Made by a program: the position numbers and the translations under genes. Shown here piece by piece: positions 34,628 through 46,110 of a DNA stretch of 64,000 nucleotides; position 1 is the first letter of the stretch; each line of letters opens with the position of its first letter. The stretch is from assembly GCF_004210375.1 (NCBI RefSeq), contig NC_134827.1, positions 104,951,285 through 105,015,284 on the forward strand, given 5' to 3'. This stretch comes from Tachypleus tridentatus. Its lineage: Eukaryota; Arthropoda; Merostomata; Xiphosura; Limulidae. The notes beneath the pieces are model-generated. The model saw nothing but the letters and a program-made list of their open reading frames with translations. It made no database searches and was not told where the DNA came from.

Positions 34628-36436
34628 ACATTAAAATAAAAGTTGGGTTTATGTTTTTATTCTTCCCGTTAATGGATGTGTAAAGACAATCCTTTCGGAT
34701 TTTCCATAGGTATTCTTGAGAAATAAAGAGAGATTGAACACCAATGTACTATGAGAATAAATAAATATTGTATTAAAAGATACAGTGAAAATATGTATTT
34801 TACCTCCCACAGTCGACAGTTGCATGAACTGGAGGAGTATGTTTGAAGTTATTCTATATCGGCTCAGATCACAAATAGGGCTATTTCATTTAATCTTCTA
34901 TTTCAGACTGAATACATTTCACTTTTCTTACTTGTGGCGTTAAAGAAAGACTTATCCAAAACAACTAGCGCTACGAACGTAACTGATCGTTCCAACCGAA
35001 ACTCGAGATATCACTTCACATAATACGGGAGATCTTCCAGTTGTCTTTACCACACAAAGACAAAAGGTGCTATTACAGGTGAATGACGCAGAACACAAGG
35101 TAGTTAGATCGAAAGGAACTTAGTGATTTTTTTTTGTGTGAAGAAATTGTACTTATCTGCACAAATAATAAATTATGTAAATCTTCTATAATGCAAGGAT
35201 GTGGAGAACACATAGAACACTTATACAACACATCTCCATGTAAAACCGACTGCATCGTCTTCTCTGACATTTCTTATCAATTTAACTTTGATAACCGGGT
35301 TTTAGCGTTGTCAGCCATAGACTTACCGTTGTCTCACTGTAGGACAGTCTCATAAAAATTCTGATCCTGACGTTAACTCATCTGACAGAGATGATCACAT
35401 TGTAACCTACAATCCCCCGGTTGTATATATAATCGTAATGAAGGAGAGAACTTGATTGTTTCGAGACCTCCCTTTAGTCATAATCTTTTGAAGTTTGCGC
35501 AGAAAAATTCATTCTAGGAAAAGTCGTATTTAGATAACCGAATAATTATGTCTAAAGTGAACTACTTTAAAATAATGAGAAATGTACTGGTTGTTTGTTA
35601 TTCGTTCAGTAACCATTACAGTATTTACAGATTTATTTCACTTTTTCAGATGTGAGAACTAGTTTGAAGAGGGTGTACAAATTCAACATAAGAGTGCTAA
35701 CCCTAACACTAAGTAATAACTTCGTCTTTTGCATATCGCTATAACTTGTTATAAAGGTAAAATAATTTTGATTTATATTCACATATATATATATATTTGA
35801 AATAACGCTAAAATATTATTATTTAAAAGAATAAAAGTCCTGTCGTTTTGTTGACGAAAACAGCGGCTTTATGAGGTATCGTCAAATATCCTTAACACTA
35901 GGCTAGTAAAGTACAACCATTATTTTAAAACACAAGCTTATTATTGTATTGTATTTACAGGAAAAGCTACTAAGACTGTCTACTGCAGTCTCTTAAGTTT
36001 GAACTACTGAACAGAGGAATGGCAGCGAGAGATGTTCGTATATTAGGCCAAAGCTTTGATATGTGGAAATGTCTCAATCCTTGTCCATGACTTGGCTACA
36101 TGTCTATAAAACTAGCCGCTCCATACCACTAACTATCTCGGCAATTTCAAAATTCAGAGCTTTACGACAGGCCGAATCTGTAAACTCTTAAATATATGTA
36201 TATATATACATATATATACACTTCATCATTGCTTAACATTTTATATGAGATGTACTTCATGTATATAAAATATAAATTATAAATTAAGTTAAATTTATAA
36301 ATCATTTTTAAAAGATAAGGCAAAATATTATATTACAAACTTCCAAAACTACAACATCTTTAACCTTTAATATCAATATTATGTTATTTTCTTATCAACT
36401 ATATCTGTAGATGTTTTTGTTTTTAGTGGGTTGAAA
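34628..36436. other. intergenic, nothing recognised
   Basis: No supported gene. An open frame at 35134-35355 has several Cys but no ATG at its start. An AT dinucleotide run lies near 36195-36222. Confidence 0.35.
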
Positions 36437-36512
36437 TTGTTGTTGGTGCTTGTAATTAAAACAAAGCGTTGTAAGTCCGCAGACATACTGCTGTCCCACT
36501 GGGAGGGTCAGG
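36437..36512 (-). mobile_element. SINE-B fragment
   Basis: GCGTTGTAAGTCCGCAGACA and TGTCCCACTGGGAGGG remain; the middle is deleted. Confidence 0.75.
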
Positions 36513-36881
36513 TTGAAATAGTCCTCTTTTTAAAAATTATATAGTTCACGTGACAATGTTTTCATGGTAGTGGAAACAAGTGTTGGTTAATTTCTGGACT
36601 TGTTTTTCGCTTCATAAAGAAAAGGAACTCTTAAACTGAAATAATTATTCCATTTTTTACAGCACTATTTGATCGTTTCCGAAGGTTTAATAAATACACT
36701 GGTGGCCAAAATCTTAAGGTCAATGAACATGAAGGAAAAATATGCATTTTGCGTTCTTAGACTCAACCACTTATTGAGTAGAGCTTCGAAAAATGAAAAT
36801 AAGAAAAGGGAAAATAAAAATAAAAAACTTTTTAGTATTTAATAGGGAAAATGTAAACATTATGAAATTAGCCTAAATACT

Positions 36882-37122
36882 TGTTTTGGTTTGTTTGTTT
36901 GTTTGTTTTGGATTTTCGCACAAAGCTACTCGAGGGCTATCTGTGCTAGCCGTCCCTAATTTAGCAGTGTAAGACTAGAGGGAAGGCAGCTTGTCATCAC
37001 CATCAACATTTGGGATACTCTTTTACCAACGAATAGTGGGATTGACCGTCACATTATAACGCCCCCACGGATGGGAGGGCGAGCATGTTTAGCGCGACCC
37101 TAGGATTACGAGTCGCACCCCT
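36882..37122 (-). mobile_element. SINE-A (Thr-tRNA-headed), inserted in Tc1 left ITR
   Basis: Minus orientation, with GTTT-repeat tail at 36882. Flanked by an 11-bp target duplication GCCTAAATACT (36871-36881 and 37123-37133). The tRNA-like head is truncated. Confidence 0.95.
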
Positions 37123-37130
37123 GCCTAAAT

Positions 37131-37233
37131 ACTAGCTGGTCAAAAGTTTAAGACTTTTTTTTTTTTTTTTACTAGCTGGTCAAAAGTTTAAGACTTTTTT
37201 TTTTTTTTTACTAGCTGGTCAAAAGTTTAAGAC
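37131..37233 (+). repeat. triplicated inner ITR segment separated by poly(T)
   Basis: The 24-bp segment starting ACTAGCTGGTCAAAAGTTTA occurs three times (37131, 37171, 37210). The first two copies are each followed by a run of 15-17 T. The right ITR has only one copy and no T run. Confidence 0.95.
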
Positions 37234-37349
37234 CATATTGAAACGAAGCGTTAATTGGTAAACAGTGACGAAATTTAGTCATTTGTGTTCAAGCATTAGC
37301 GTTGTCAACATCTCCCACTGATATCTCTTGTGTTACATTGGGTAAAAAC

Positions 37350-38351
37350 ATGGCAAAGGCTAAAAATTTGACAGAGTTTGAATGTGACAGAATTGTCGAG
37401 CTGTAAAAGCAAGGTCTTTTTCAACGTGCCATCACTGGTGAGATTGGGTGTAGTGAAACTGATGTTGCAAATTTCTTATAAAACCCTGAGGGATACGGAA
37501 CGAGAATTTCAAGTGGTCGGCCCAAGAAAATTTCGCCAGCGTTGAGCAGGTGGATTCGACGGATTTTCCAGCAAGATACCAGCCGATCGTCGAACCAGAC
37601 TAAGGCCCTTACGGACGCAAAATGCAGCTCAAGAACAATAAGACGGCATCTACGAGAGAAAGGCTTTAAAAACCGTAAACGTTTTCAAAGGCCACACCTC
37701 CTTCCACACCACGAAATAGCCTGGTTAAACTTTGCTGAGAAGCACCAAACATGGGACGTAGAAAAGTGGACGAAGGTTTTGTTCTCTGATAAGAAAAAAT
37801 TTAATCTGGATGGTACAGATGGCTTCCAACGTTACTGGCACAATAAGGATAACCCACCGGAGACATTTTCTACACGACACAGTGAAGGAGATTCCATCAT
37901 GATCTAGGGTGCTTTCTCCTTTCATGGAACAATGCAGCTTCATCTTATACAGGAGTGTCAAACAGCAGCTGGCTACATTGGCATGTTGGAGAGAGCATCC
38001 TTATTGACTGAAGGCCCTCGCTTGTGTGGAAATGGCTGGATCTTTCAGCAGGACAACGCTGCAATCCATAATCCCCGCAGGACAAAGGACTTTTTCATGG
38101 CGAATAACGCGATTATTTTGGACTATCCAGCGTGTTCGCCCAAACTGAACCCCATTGAAAATGTTGGGGGGTGGATGGCAAGGGAAGTCTATAGAAATAG
38201 ACGACAATTCCAAACAGTGCATGATCTTCGTGAAGCCATCTTTACAACTTGGAATAACATTCCAGCCAACCTTCTGCAAACGCTTATATCGACCATGCCA
38301 AAGCGAATGTTTGAAGTTATTCACAATGATGACCGTGCAACTTACTACTGA
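37350..38351 (+). pseudogene. Tc1-like transposase pseudogene, DD34E, three nonsense codons
   Basis: A 334-codon frame that is unshifted from ATG at 37350 to TAA at 38349-38351 but broken by stops at 37404 (TAA), 37479 (TAA) and 37905 (TAG). It encodes the helix-turn-helix region (TEFECDRIVEL then EIGCSETDV), the GRP(K/R) linker motif, and a catalytic domain with first Asp in FSDKKKFNLDG, second Asp in FQQDNAAIH and Glu in NPIENVGGW. There are 34 residues between the second Asp and Glu, the Tc1 DD34E spacing. In an active element this cytoplasmically made, nuclear enzyme cuts and pastes the transposon at TA sites. Here it cannot make a full protein. Confidence 0.95.
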
Positions 38352-38608
38352 GACCTCTTGTCGGGCATTTCCTACTTTATTTACGACTTCTTTGTGGTAT
38401 GGTCTTAAACTTTTGACCAGCTAGTATTTAGGCTAATTTCATAATGTTTACATTTTCCCTATTAAATACTAAAAAAGTTTTTTATTTTTATTTTCCCTTT
38501 TCTTATTTTCATTTTTCGAAACTCTACTCAATAAGTGGTTGAGTCTAACAACGCAAAATGCATATTTTTTCTTTATGTTCATTGACCTTAAGATTTTGGC
38601 CACCAGTG

Positions 38609-41124
38609 CATGTTAATAATCTGTCATCATTTGATATTTATATTTTTGACACACGTTTTTTTTTCTTACTCTAGGTTCTATAATTGCTAAAACAAAAGCT
38701 TGCAGGTGAAGAAGAGAACATGTTATATTAAATTACACCATTCTATCGTTCAAGAGTCACCCAACAGTTGACGGTAGGTAATTTGAGTAACTACCTTTTT
38801 TCCAGTATATCAGTTTAAAATTAAGGACAGCTTTATGTTGGTTGTCCTGGTGTTGTTTTAAACAAATAACCGAAACAAATCAAAGCCTATTTTGATCCAC
38901 TGCTCAGAGGGAGGGATACTATTTGTCAAAACGTTTATTAGAGACACGTGGAATATACAGTTAACCTTATTATGTTAATAGTAATAGCCCTTAGCTGACC
39001 ATTCACGATATTAATGAGAGTATTACTGTAGAGGGCTGCCATCTATTATCAAGTATAAGAAGCTACAATGACGAAATAGTGGCATACCTACCTATGTGCG
39101 TACTTATGAGTTTTTTTATTTTTTTTTTACAAAATTAAAAGAGTGTACGCTTCACTCATTACGTTATTACGTCACAAAATTAATATCTTATATCGTAATG
39201 GAGCTTTTGATGTCTACGTCCAAGAAACTCGGATCTGTGAAGCTGTCATAACTGAGCAACATTTTTATAACCAGGCAGTTATTTTTACACAATAAATAAA
39301 ACAATTGAAAATTTCACAAAAAATGATGAAATTAAAAGTTACAAAAAAGGACTAAGTTTTAAATTTAAAAGAATCAACAAATAAACTTTAAAAATATTAT
39401 TTGTTTGTCTCTTGTGAAGATCTCACGAGTGTTAGAGTAGAAAAGCAAAGCACATTTGTTGATAACTGTGTCTACAAAGAAATACTTTAATACAATCTAC
39501 TCTGTGATGTAATGCTGTGATGATAGCTCACGTTTAAACTAAAGTTTCGGTATAATCGTTTTTCTCACGAATGATGAATGTTATTGAATGTTTGGTATGA
39601 GCACATTATTGTAGAACTGTCAGACAATTTCAGAAAAGGCCGTAGGCCTAACAGCAGGAACTAACAGTTATGCCTGGCCAGAGGGCGCTGCTATATCTGT
39701 TATTTAATATAATAATTATAATAATCTGGCTTATCTTATTTATAATACGAATATTCGGCCTCGCAATAATGTTAGTAATTTGAATTTTCGTCTGCATTTG
39801 CTGAAAAATCGAAATAATGTCATTTAATGCCGCTAGAGGAAACTACTAACCTACCCTAACGTAATTTTGACAGAGAACAACAGTTCATCTGGTTTTGCTA
39901 GAATTGAAGGTTTAATCTTTCAGCTCACAACATTCGAAATTTTCAGAACTTTTGAAAAGAAATTCGAATTGTGAAGTTATAAAAGTGAAAAAAAGAAAAT
40001 TGCCCTGAAAACATTTTCAAATGTTATTTTAATGACACAGAAGTAAACCAATAAAGAAAAAAAACACACACACTAATTCTCAGTGTAATGTTATAATTCA
40101 TTTGAAATGAACTTTGAGATACATTTCGCATTTCCCATATCTTACCCCCCGCCCTCGAAAATAAAAGACATGAAAAACCTGTGTTCTTTTTCAGAGTCAA
40201 TCATGTGTGTTGAAACAAATATACATTATTTGGTTGACAGATGCTTCAGTGACAATAACCACGTGGTCATAATGCTTATTTAAACCGCAGCTCGGGGGAG
40301 CCAAGTGGATTCGTAACAAACTTTCGTCACTTTAGGAATCGTTTGTCAATTTCACTAAGTGTCTTGCTAGAGACTTGCTCTGTTACTGTGACACCTTTGG
40401 CACTTCAGACAAGTAGAATAAAGTAATTACGATATTGAGGCCCAGGCCTAGCCTTCAAAAGTGTCTGAAATATGAAAAACAATCCCCGAGTAATCATGCA
40501 TATGTCAGGTTTACAATTGTCACTTCTGTTTTCTAGTAGTATGTACGTAGCCGATGTTTTATCTGTCAACGTACGTGAATTCTTCTGAATACTTGGTTTT
40601 TAATTCGTGTGTCATGAACGTTATGAGAGGAGAGTCCACAAATACAATTGATTTAAGACGGGAATGAGTTACATACACAGCTATCAACGAGAATGGTTGT
40701 CTGTTTCCATGACACTTTTACAAAACACAGATATAGATAGATATGTACGGGTTTTTATATTTAATTATATATTGCTCTTATTATCACGAGTCAGTATATT
40801 TAACGTTCGGACGATACGTAGAGCGGATGATAGACGTGTCAGATTAGGACTTCCGTTTCACCCTAGAAGGCCAGTATTTCCAGGCGGAAGAAATAACTCG
40901 ACACCATATTGTGTCCAGTACAATATATTCTGAATGGTGGTATATAGGCTCCAGATATACAAACATCCGATTTCTTTACTTTCAACATAGCACCGTAACC
41001 ATCTAGTGTGTACGTCTTTCTTATATTTTCTGCTACGAGGTTTTTACTTTGCCTGATAACGGACATCAAGTTCGTTATTGGATGATGGATTAAGCCAAGT
41101 GGTTCGTTGGTTTATTTAATATGT
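38609..41124. other. intergenic, one doubtful ORF
   Basis: No confident gene. An ATG-started 89-codon ORF at 40664-40933 (plus) has a hydrophobic stretch followed by an Arg-rich end (RTIRRADDRRVRLGLP); local GC is a little higher from 40270 on. No homology recognised, no splice context settled. Confidence 0.25.
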
Positions 41125-41540
41125 TGTTGTTTGTTACTAAGCACATAGCTAGACAAAGGGGCCCTGGCATGGCCTAGCGCGTTAAGGCGTGCGCTTCGTA
41201 ATCTGAGGGTCGCGGGTTCGCGCCCGAGTCGCGCCAAACATGCTCGCCCTCCCAGCCGTGAGGGCGTTATAATGTGACGGTCAATCCCACTTTTCGTTGG
41301 TAAAAGAGTAGCCCAAGAGTTGGCGGTGGGTGATGATGACTAGCTGCCTTCCCTCTAGTCTTACACTGCTAAATTAGGGATGGCTAGCACAGATGGCCCT
41401 TGAGTAGCTTTGTGCGAAATTCCAAAAAACAAAACAATACACAAAGAGCTATCTGTGCTCTGCCTACCACCGGTATCGTAACCCGGTTCCTAGCAGTATA
41501 AGTCTGTAGAAGTAGCGTTGTGCTACTGGGGGGGGTTATT
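41125..41540 (-). mobile_element. SINE-B split by a SINE-A insertion
   Basis: Left part GTTTGTTACTAAGCACATAG (to 41158), right part GAGCTATCTGTGCTCTGCCT ... GTGCTACTGGGGGGG (from 41438). The SINE-A at 41159-41437 separates them with an exact-type target duplication. Confidence 0.92.
41159..41437 (+). mobile_element. SINE-A inserted into a SINE-B copy
   Basis: Head GGGCCCTGGCATGGCC, a CG-rich B box GGGTTCGCGCCC, full central domain and an A/C-rich tail. Target duplication TA(G/C)ACAAAG at 41150 and 41438. The flanks are the two halves of a SINE-B copy. Confidence 0.94.
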
Positions 41541-41629
41541 CAGCATTATCACAAATTCAAAATGGCGTAGATCCACCATACTCAAAGTTTTTGAATTTTA
41601 TGAAAACTTTTATAAACCTAATGCAGAAG

Positions 41630-41748
41630 CTTTGTTTGTTTGATTCAGAACAAAGACTCCACTGGCTTATCTGCTGTGTCCACTGCAGAAAATAAAACCC
41701 AGGATTTTAGCGTTTTAAGTCCTTACATTTACTGCTGATCCACCCTAC
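41630..41748 (-). mobile_element. SINE-C
   Basis: Reverse orientation: GGCTTATCTGCTGTGTCCAC, AAAACCCAGGATTTTAGCGT, TTTACTGCTGATCCACC. Confidence 0.8.
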
Positions 41749-41839
41749 CATGGTACCACACATAAGAAACTTGGAAATTTTATTTTTTCCAGTGTATCTC
41801 AGAACGGCTGGTATGGATATTAACACTTTTACTACTAAA

Positions 41840-41948
41840 GTTTGTTTGTTTACTTGCAGTTAAGCCTAAAGTTACACAGTGGGCCATCTCTGTTCCGCCC
41901 ACCACATTGTAAGTTTGCAGATATACCGCTGTGCCACTGGATGGCGAG
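41840..41948 (-). mobile_element. SINE-B with internal deletion
   Basis: Reverse orientation: GTTAAGCCTAAAGTTACACA, GTTCCGCCCACCACA, then GTAAGTTTGCAGATATACCG. Confidence 0.85.
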
Positions 41949-42295
41949 GAATTTAAAATTTAGTTGAACATGACGAACATAGCATCATCATCTGGACAAT
42001 TATTTGTTCATCACGTGTAAGTTGCATTTCAATCTCATCCATGTTAAAACTATACAGTGCTTGTGTACATCGTTCAAGTTTCGATTAGGCCTGACATAAA
42101 GTGTTTCGTTTGTTTCTCTCTTACATTGAAGGATTAAGACCTAAAGTTTTAAAAATAAAAGGTAACTTACCATAACTGTTACTCTTATCACCTGTTTGTT
42201 TAATTGAAACCTGTGATTAAACTACATCTACTTACTGATCAATAGAAACGTAATCTAGAACACAGATGACGATACCGTCTGGGGTTTCCAGAATG

Positions 42296-42571
42296 TTTGT
42301 TTGTTTTTGAATTTCGCACAAAGCTACTCGAGGGCTATCTGTGCTAGCCGTCCCTAATTTAGTAGTGTAAGACTAGAGGGAAGGCAGCTAGTCATCATCA
42401 CCCCCCGCCAACTCTTGGGCTAATCTTTTACCAACGAATAGTGGGATTGACCGTCACATTATAACGCCCCCACGGCTGGGAGGGCGAGCATGTTTGGCGC
42501 GACGCGGGCGCGAACCCGCGACCCTCGGATTACAAGTCGCACGCCTTACGCGCTGGGCCATGCCAGGCCAC
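42296..42571 (-). mobile_element. SINE-A, full length, CpG-rich head
   Basis: Reverse orientation. The target duplication TTTCCAGA(A/C)TG is at 42285 and 42572. The head keeps many CpGs (GGCGCGACGCGGGCGCGAAC), like the 41159 copy, suggesting a young subfamily. Confidence 0.95.
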
Positions 42572-42596
42572 TTTCCAGACTGTTAGCTTAACTTAT

Positions 42597-42876
42597 GAGC
42601 CCGGCATTGCTAGATGGTTAGGGCGCTGGACTCGCAATCTGATGGTCGTGAGTTCGAATCCCCGTCACGCCAAACATACTCGCCTTTTCAACCGCTGGAG
42701 CGTTATAAGTGACGGCCAACCCCACTATTCATTAGTAAAGGAGTAGCTCAAGAGTTGGCGGTGGGTGGTAATGACTAGCTACCTTTCCGTTAATTTTACA
42801 CTACCTAAATTATGGACCGCTAGCGCACATAGCCCTTAAATAGCTTTGTCCGAAGTTCCGAAAACAAACAAACAGA
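42597..42876 (+). mobile_element. SINE-A, full length
   Basis: Starts just 25 bp after the previous SINE, in opposite orientation. Target duplication GC(T/C)TAACTTAT at 42586 and 42877. Confidence 0.95.
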
Positions 42877-43081
42877 GCCTAACTTATAATATTGACTTAA
42901 ACGCATGGACAGTGTATACGCAACATTCATAATGATTGACAAGTTAAAAAAAAGTTCAAGCTGTGGTTGAATTAACAGTATTTTTGACACAAAACTGTCG
43001 AAATGAAAACACAGGTTATTCTTGGAACTTAATTATTGTAAAAATTATCATTGGTTGCTCTTTGGGCCACCAGGATTCTTT

Positions 43082-43331
43082 ATTTTTCTTTATTGTTTTT
43101 TTTTTTTAATTTCGCGCAAAGCTACTCGAAGGCTATCTGCGCTAGCCGTCCCTAATTTAGCAATATAAGACTAGAGGGAAGGCAGCTAGTCATCACCACC
43201 CACCGCCAACTCTTGGGCTTCTCTTTTACCGACAGCTGAAAAGGCGAGCATGTTTAGTGCGACGGGGATTCGAACCCGCGACCCTCGGATTACGAGTCGT
43301 ATGCCTCGACCCACCTAACATAGCGGGCCTA
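43082..43331 (-). mobile_element. SINE-A with internal deletion
   Basis: Reverse orientation with a long T-rich tail; target duplication (G/A)GATTCTTT at 43073 and 43332. The GTGACGGTCAATCCC block is missing, as in the 33442 copy. Confidence 0.93.
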
Positions 43332-43949
43332 AGATTCTTTCAAAATATGTTAAACAAATCATGAATCAACCATGAATGGGTAAATAATTGAGTAAATGTT
43401 GAAAACCTCTGAAAATTTATCATTTATTTTAACGAATGGACCAGACAAAAATAAACACCAGAGACAAGTTAAGATACACACAGTTTAAGGCTTAACGTTG
43501 CAGTTAAACTGTGAGAGTTTTCCCTCTTCCAGAAGTGGAAGACGTATCAGACTTCTTTAATATGACTTATCAAGTTTTTAACATCTACGCATTTTCTAAG
43601 TAATCCAGAAGTTCGTCAGTCACGAGGAGAATAAGTACTCTATTTTCAGAGTTCATGGTTTGTGTCCCGTTTCTGCACAAATGTGCTTCGAACATTGGAT
43701 CCGTGGGTGCTCTATAAGGATATACAAACTTTTTCTGAGGGGTTCATAAATATTGGTCGGAAACAAAAATGCCGAATGAATTTCAATTCTAAATAAACAA
43801 TAATCCTCCAGTCTGTCAGTGGTAAGTTATGGACAGCTGGAGTAGATAACCTTAGTGAGGTTGTGCACGAAGTTTGAAACAGATGTTAATACAAAAAGTT
43901 CACGAAAAGGTATTTTTTGAAGCATTACATTTTGTATTGAAAGGTAAAC

Positions 43950-44250
43950 TTTTAGCCGCGGCATAATGGCTGTTTTTTCAAGTTCACAATTTTAGCTCAC
44001 AACTCCGTTATTCTTGATTAGTTTGAGTTCTAATGACAGTTTTGGACTTTGTAGGCTCAAACCTTTCGAATGATGTATTTGACCACGCCCAAAGTCTCAT
44101 ACATTGATTTACCTTAATCCTACCGAAAAGGATTTCAGTTTGAGGGTAAGCTGGTAAAGATTATGATGTGTAATAAAACTGAATTGGGTATGCACTAGCC
44201 CCACATTTGCTACTGCTGGGGCTCAAACATATAGCCAATAAAAAAAGGGG
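43950..44250 (+). repeat. dispersed repeat of unknown class, copy 1
   Basis: Starts TTTTAGCCGCGGCAT and continues through AGTTTGAGTTCTAATGACAG, CATTGATTTACCTTAATCCT and GGGTAAGCTGGTAAAG. Aligns along its length with 60619-60937. Confidence 0.85.
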
Positions 44251-44264
44251 GTGGAATTATGTAT

Positions 44265-44541
44265 TAGGCCCAGCGTGGCCAAAGGAGTAGGTGCAATCGA
44301 ATCGCAATTTGAGAGTCGCAGGTTCGAATCTCGGTCGCACCAAACGTGCTCGCCCTTTCAGCCGTGGGGGCGTTATAAATTAACGGTCAATTTCAATATT
44401 TGTTGATAAAAGAGTAGCCAAAGAGTTGGCGGTGGGTGGTGATGACAAGCTTCCTTATCTCTTGTCTTTCACTTCAGAAGTAGGCATGACTAGCGCAGAT
44501 AGCTCTCGTGTAACTTCAGCGAACTTCCAAACAAACCGAAC
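44265..44541 (+). mobile_element. SINE-A
   Basis: Head GGCCCAGCGTGGCC (diverged), B box GGTTCGAATCTC, central domain and tail AAACAAACCGAACC. Confidence 0.92.
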
Positions 44542-45039
44542 CTCACAGATTAAGAATCTCAAAAAAATTCAAGATCGCGACTATTGAAGATTTCCTCTTG
44601 CTTCATAGAGAAAATAAAATAGGTATATGACGTCTGTGTTCGCAGATAAAATGGTTTAGTTGTAAAAATCCGTGAGGATGTGGCGGAACATCTGTGGTTT
44701 GAAGAAACCTAACCATGCATAGCGGTATTCTATTATTCTGTGTGCGTGCGATGAGCAACCGTGTATAACCAACGGTAATTAGAACGACTGACTTTCTAAT
44801 TTCGTCTGCTGAAAATTGATCAAAATCAAAAGAGAGATAATTATATGTATTTATGACAGTAAACCAACCACGCCAAGAAATGACATTTAAAGCAACGTAA
44901 AGGTTACGATTTAAACAATGAAAAGTGATAAAACATCAAAAACAACTAAGCCTAAAATCTGTTTTAAAAATCACGTGAACTGAAGTGTTTATTGTGCGTA
45001 TTGATGTGGTTTTGAATCAAGCACAAAGTCATTTGTGTT

Positions 45040-45400
45040 CTGATCTGGGTTGTGGTTCTGTTTCTAATATCGTGGGATGCGGCTCTCTTTCTAATATTGA
45101 GTGTTGTGGTTCTGTTTCTAATATTGTGTGTTGTGGTTCTGTTTCTAATATCGTGGGTTGTGGTTCTGTTTCTAATATTGTGTGTTGTGGTTCTGTTTCT
45201 AATTTGTGTGTTGTGGTTCTGTTTCTAATATTGTGTGTTGTGGTTCTGTTTCTAATATTGTGTGTTGTGGTTCTGTTTCTAATATTGTGTGTTGTGGTTC
45301 TGTTTCTAATATTGTGTGTTGTGGTTCTGTTTCTAATATTGTGTGTTGTGGTTCTGTTTCTAATATTGTGTGTTGTGGTTCTGTTTCTAATTTGTGTGTT
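45040..45400 (+). repeat. 27-bp minisatellite, ~13 copies
   Basis: Unit TGTGTTGTGGTTCTGTTTCT plus AATATTG; period 27 with some shorter variants lacking ATATTG. Because 27 is divisible by 3 it opens several reading frames on both strands. Confidence 0.96.
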
Positions 45401-45654
45401 GCGGCTTTTCTCTCTGTGTGTACTTCCTTCAGTTTGCATGTCAAGATTTACGAATTTTTATGATAAAAAAATCTCTTCTTGTTTAATGACCTTTTAAGTT
45501 TGTATAATCTGAACCACACGAACGTTGTTATAGTTTCATAACAGTAACGTGAGTTACGTCAGTGAATAGTTGAATGTCGACACTAAATATACACCGTGTC
45601 ATTTTCCTGCAAGACGCTCCCTAGCGGAATGTCTGAGAACTTACATTTACACAA

Positions 45655-45735
45655 AAACTGGGTTTCGATTTTCGTGGTAGGCAAAGTACATACAGTCCAT
45701 AGTGTAGCTTTGCGCTTAACTACAAACAGTCTTGC
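45655..45735 (+). mobile_element. SINE-B, head-truncated
   Basis: CTGGGTTTCGATTTTCGTGG, GGCAAAGTACATACAG, TGTAGCTTTGCGCTTAACTA. It accounts for part of a 72-codon ORF here. Confidence 0.85.
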
Positions 45736-46110
45736 GAAACTTCAAGAATTGCCCTTTAAAAATGATAACGGTTTTGAAGTGTTTGAAACCACACTCGATG
45801 ACGCAATGCGTTGAAAGTTTGCATAGAGCGTTTTCATTGAACAAGTAAAAACCTGTTGTATTATGGTCGTATTTATGTTTGTCTCCATATCAAATCGTTA
45901 ACTGAATGATGTTAAACTTACGCTAAACCATTCAACTTTTGGTCATCTCGCAGGAGACGACGTTTAACAAATGAAGGACAATTTCTAAAGTGCACTTGTA
46001 GTATCAATAGGTTCTTATGCCTTAAAGTTCCAGAATATTCTAATTTTCTACGTCCGCCACGAGAGCACCGCGTGACTAAATTTTGTTTATGTTTAAAACA
46101 TAATGGAAGT

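Larger units (their letters stand above)
36697..38608 (+). mobile_element. Tc1/mariner-like DNA transposon (DD34E), inactive
   Basis: Long terminal inverted repeats of about 208 bp begin CACTGGTGGCCAAAATCTTA at 36697 and end with the reverse complement at 38608. A TA precedes the left end; the right flank reads CA, a mutated target duplication. The transposase lies between the repeats in plus orientation. The left repeat is interrupted by a SINE at 36882-37122 and its inner part is triplicated at 37131-37233. The right repeat (38401-38608) is intact. Confidence 0.95.

Noticed and set aside
35134-35355. Cys-containing 73-codon ORF
   Set aside because: No ATG at its start, no clear acceptor, and an equally open frame on the opposite strand.
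40664-40933. 89-codon ORF with hydrophobic and Arg-rich parts
   Set aside because: ATG present but no homology, signal or splice context that I could settle; kept only as a note in the region entry.
44985-45497. 170-codon ORF (plus) and 136-codon ORF (minus)
   Set aside because: Produced entirely by the 27-bp minisatellite, whose period is divisible by three.
45596-45814. 72-codon ORF
   Set aside because: Covers a SINE-B fragment.
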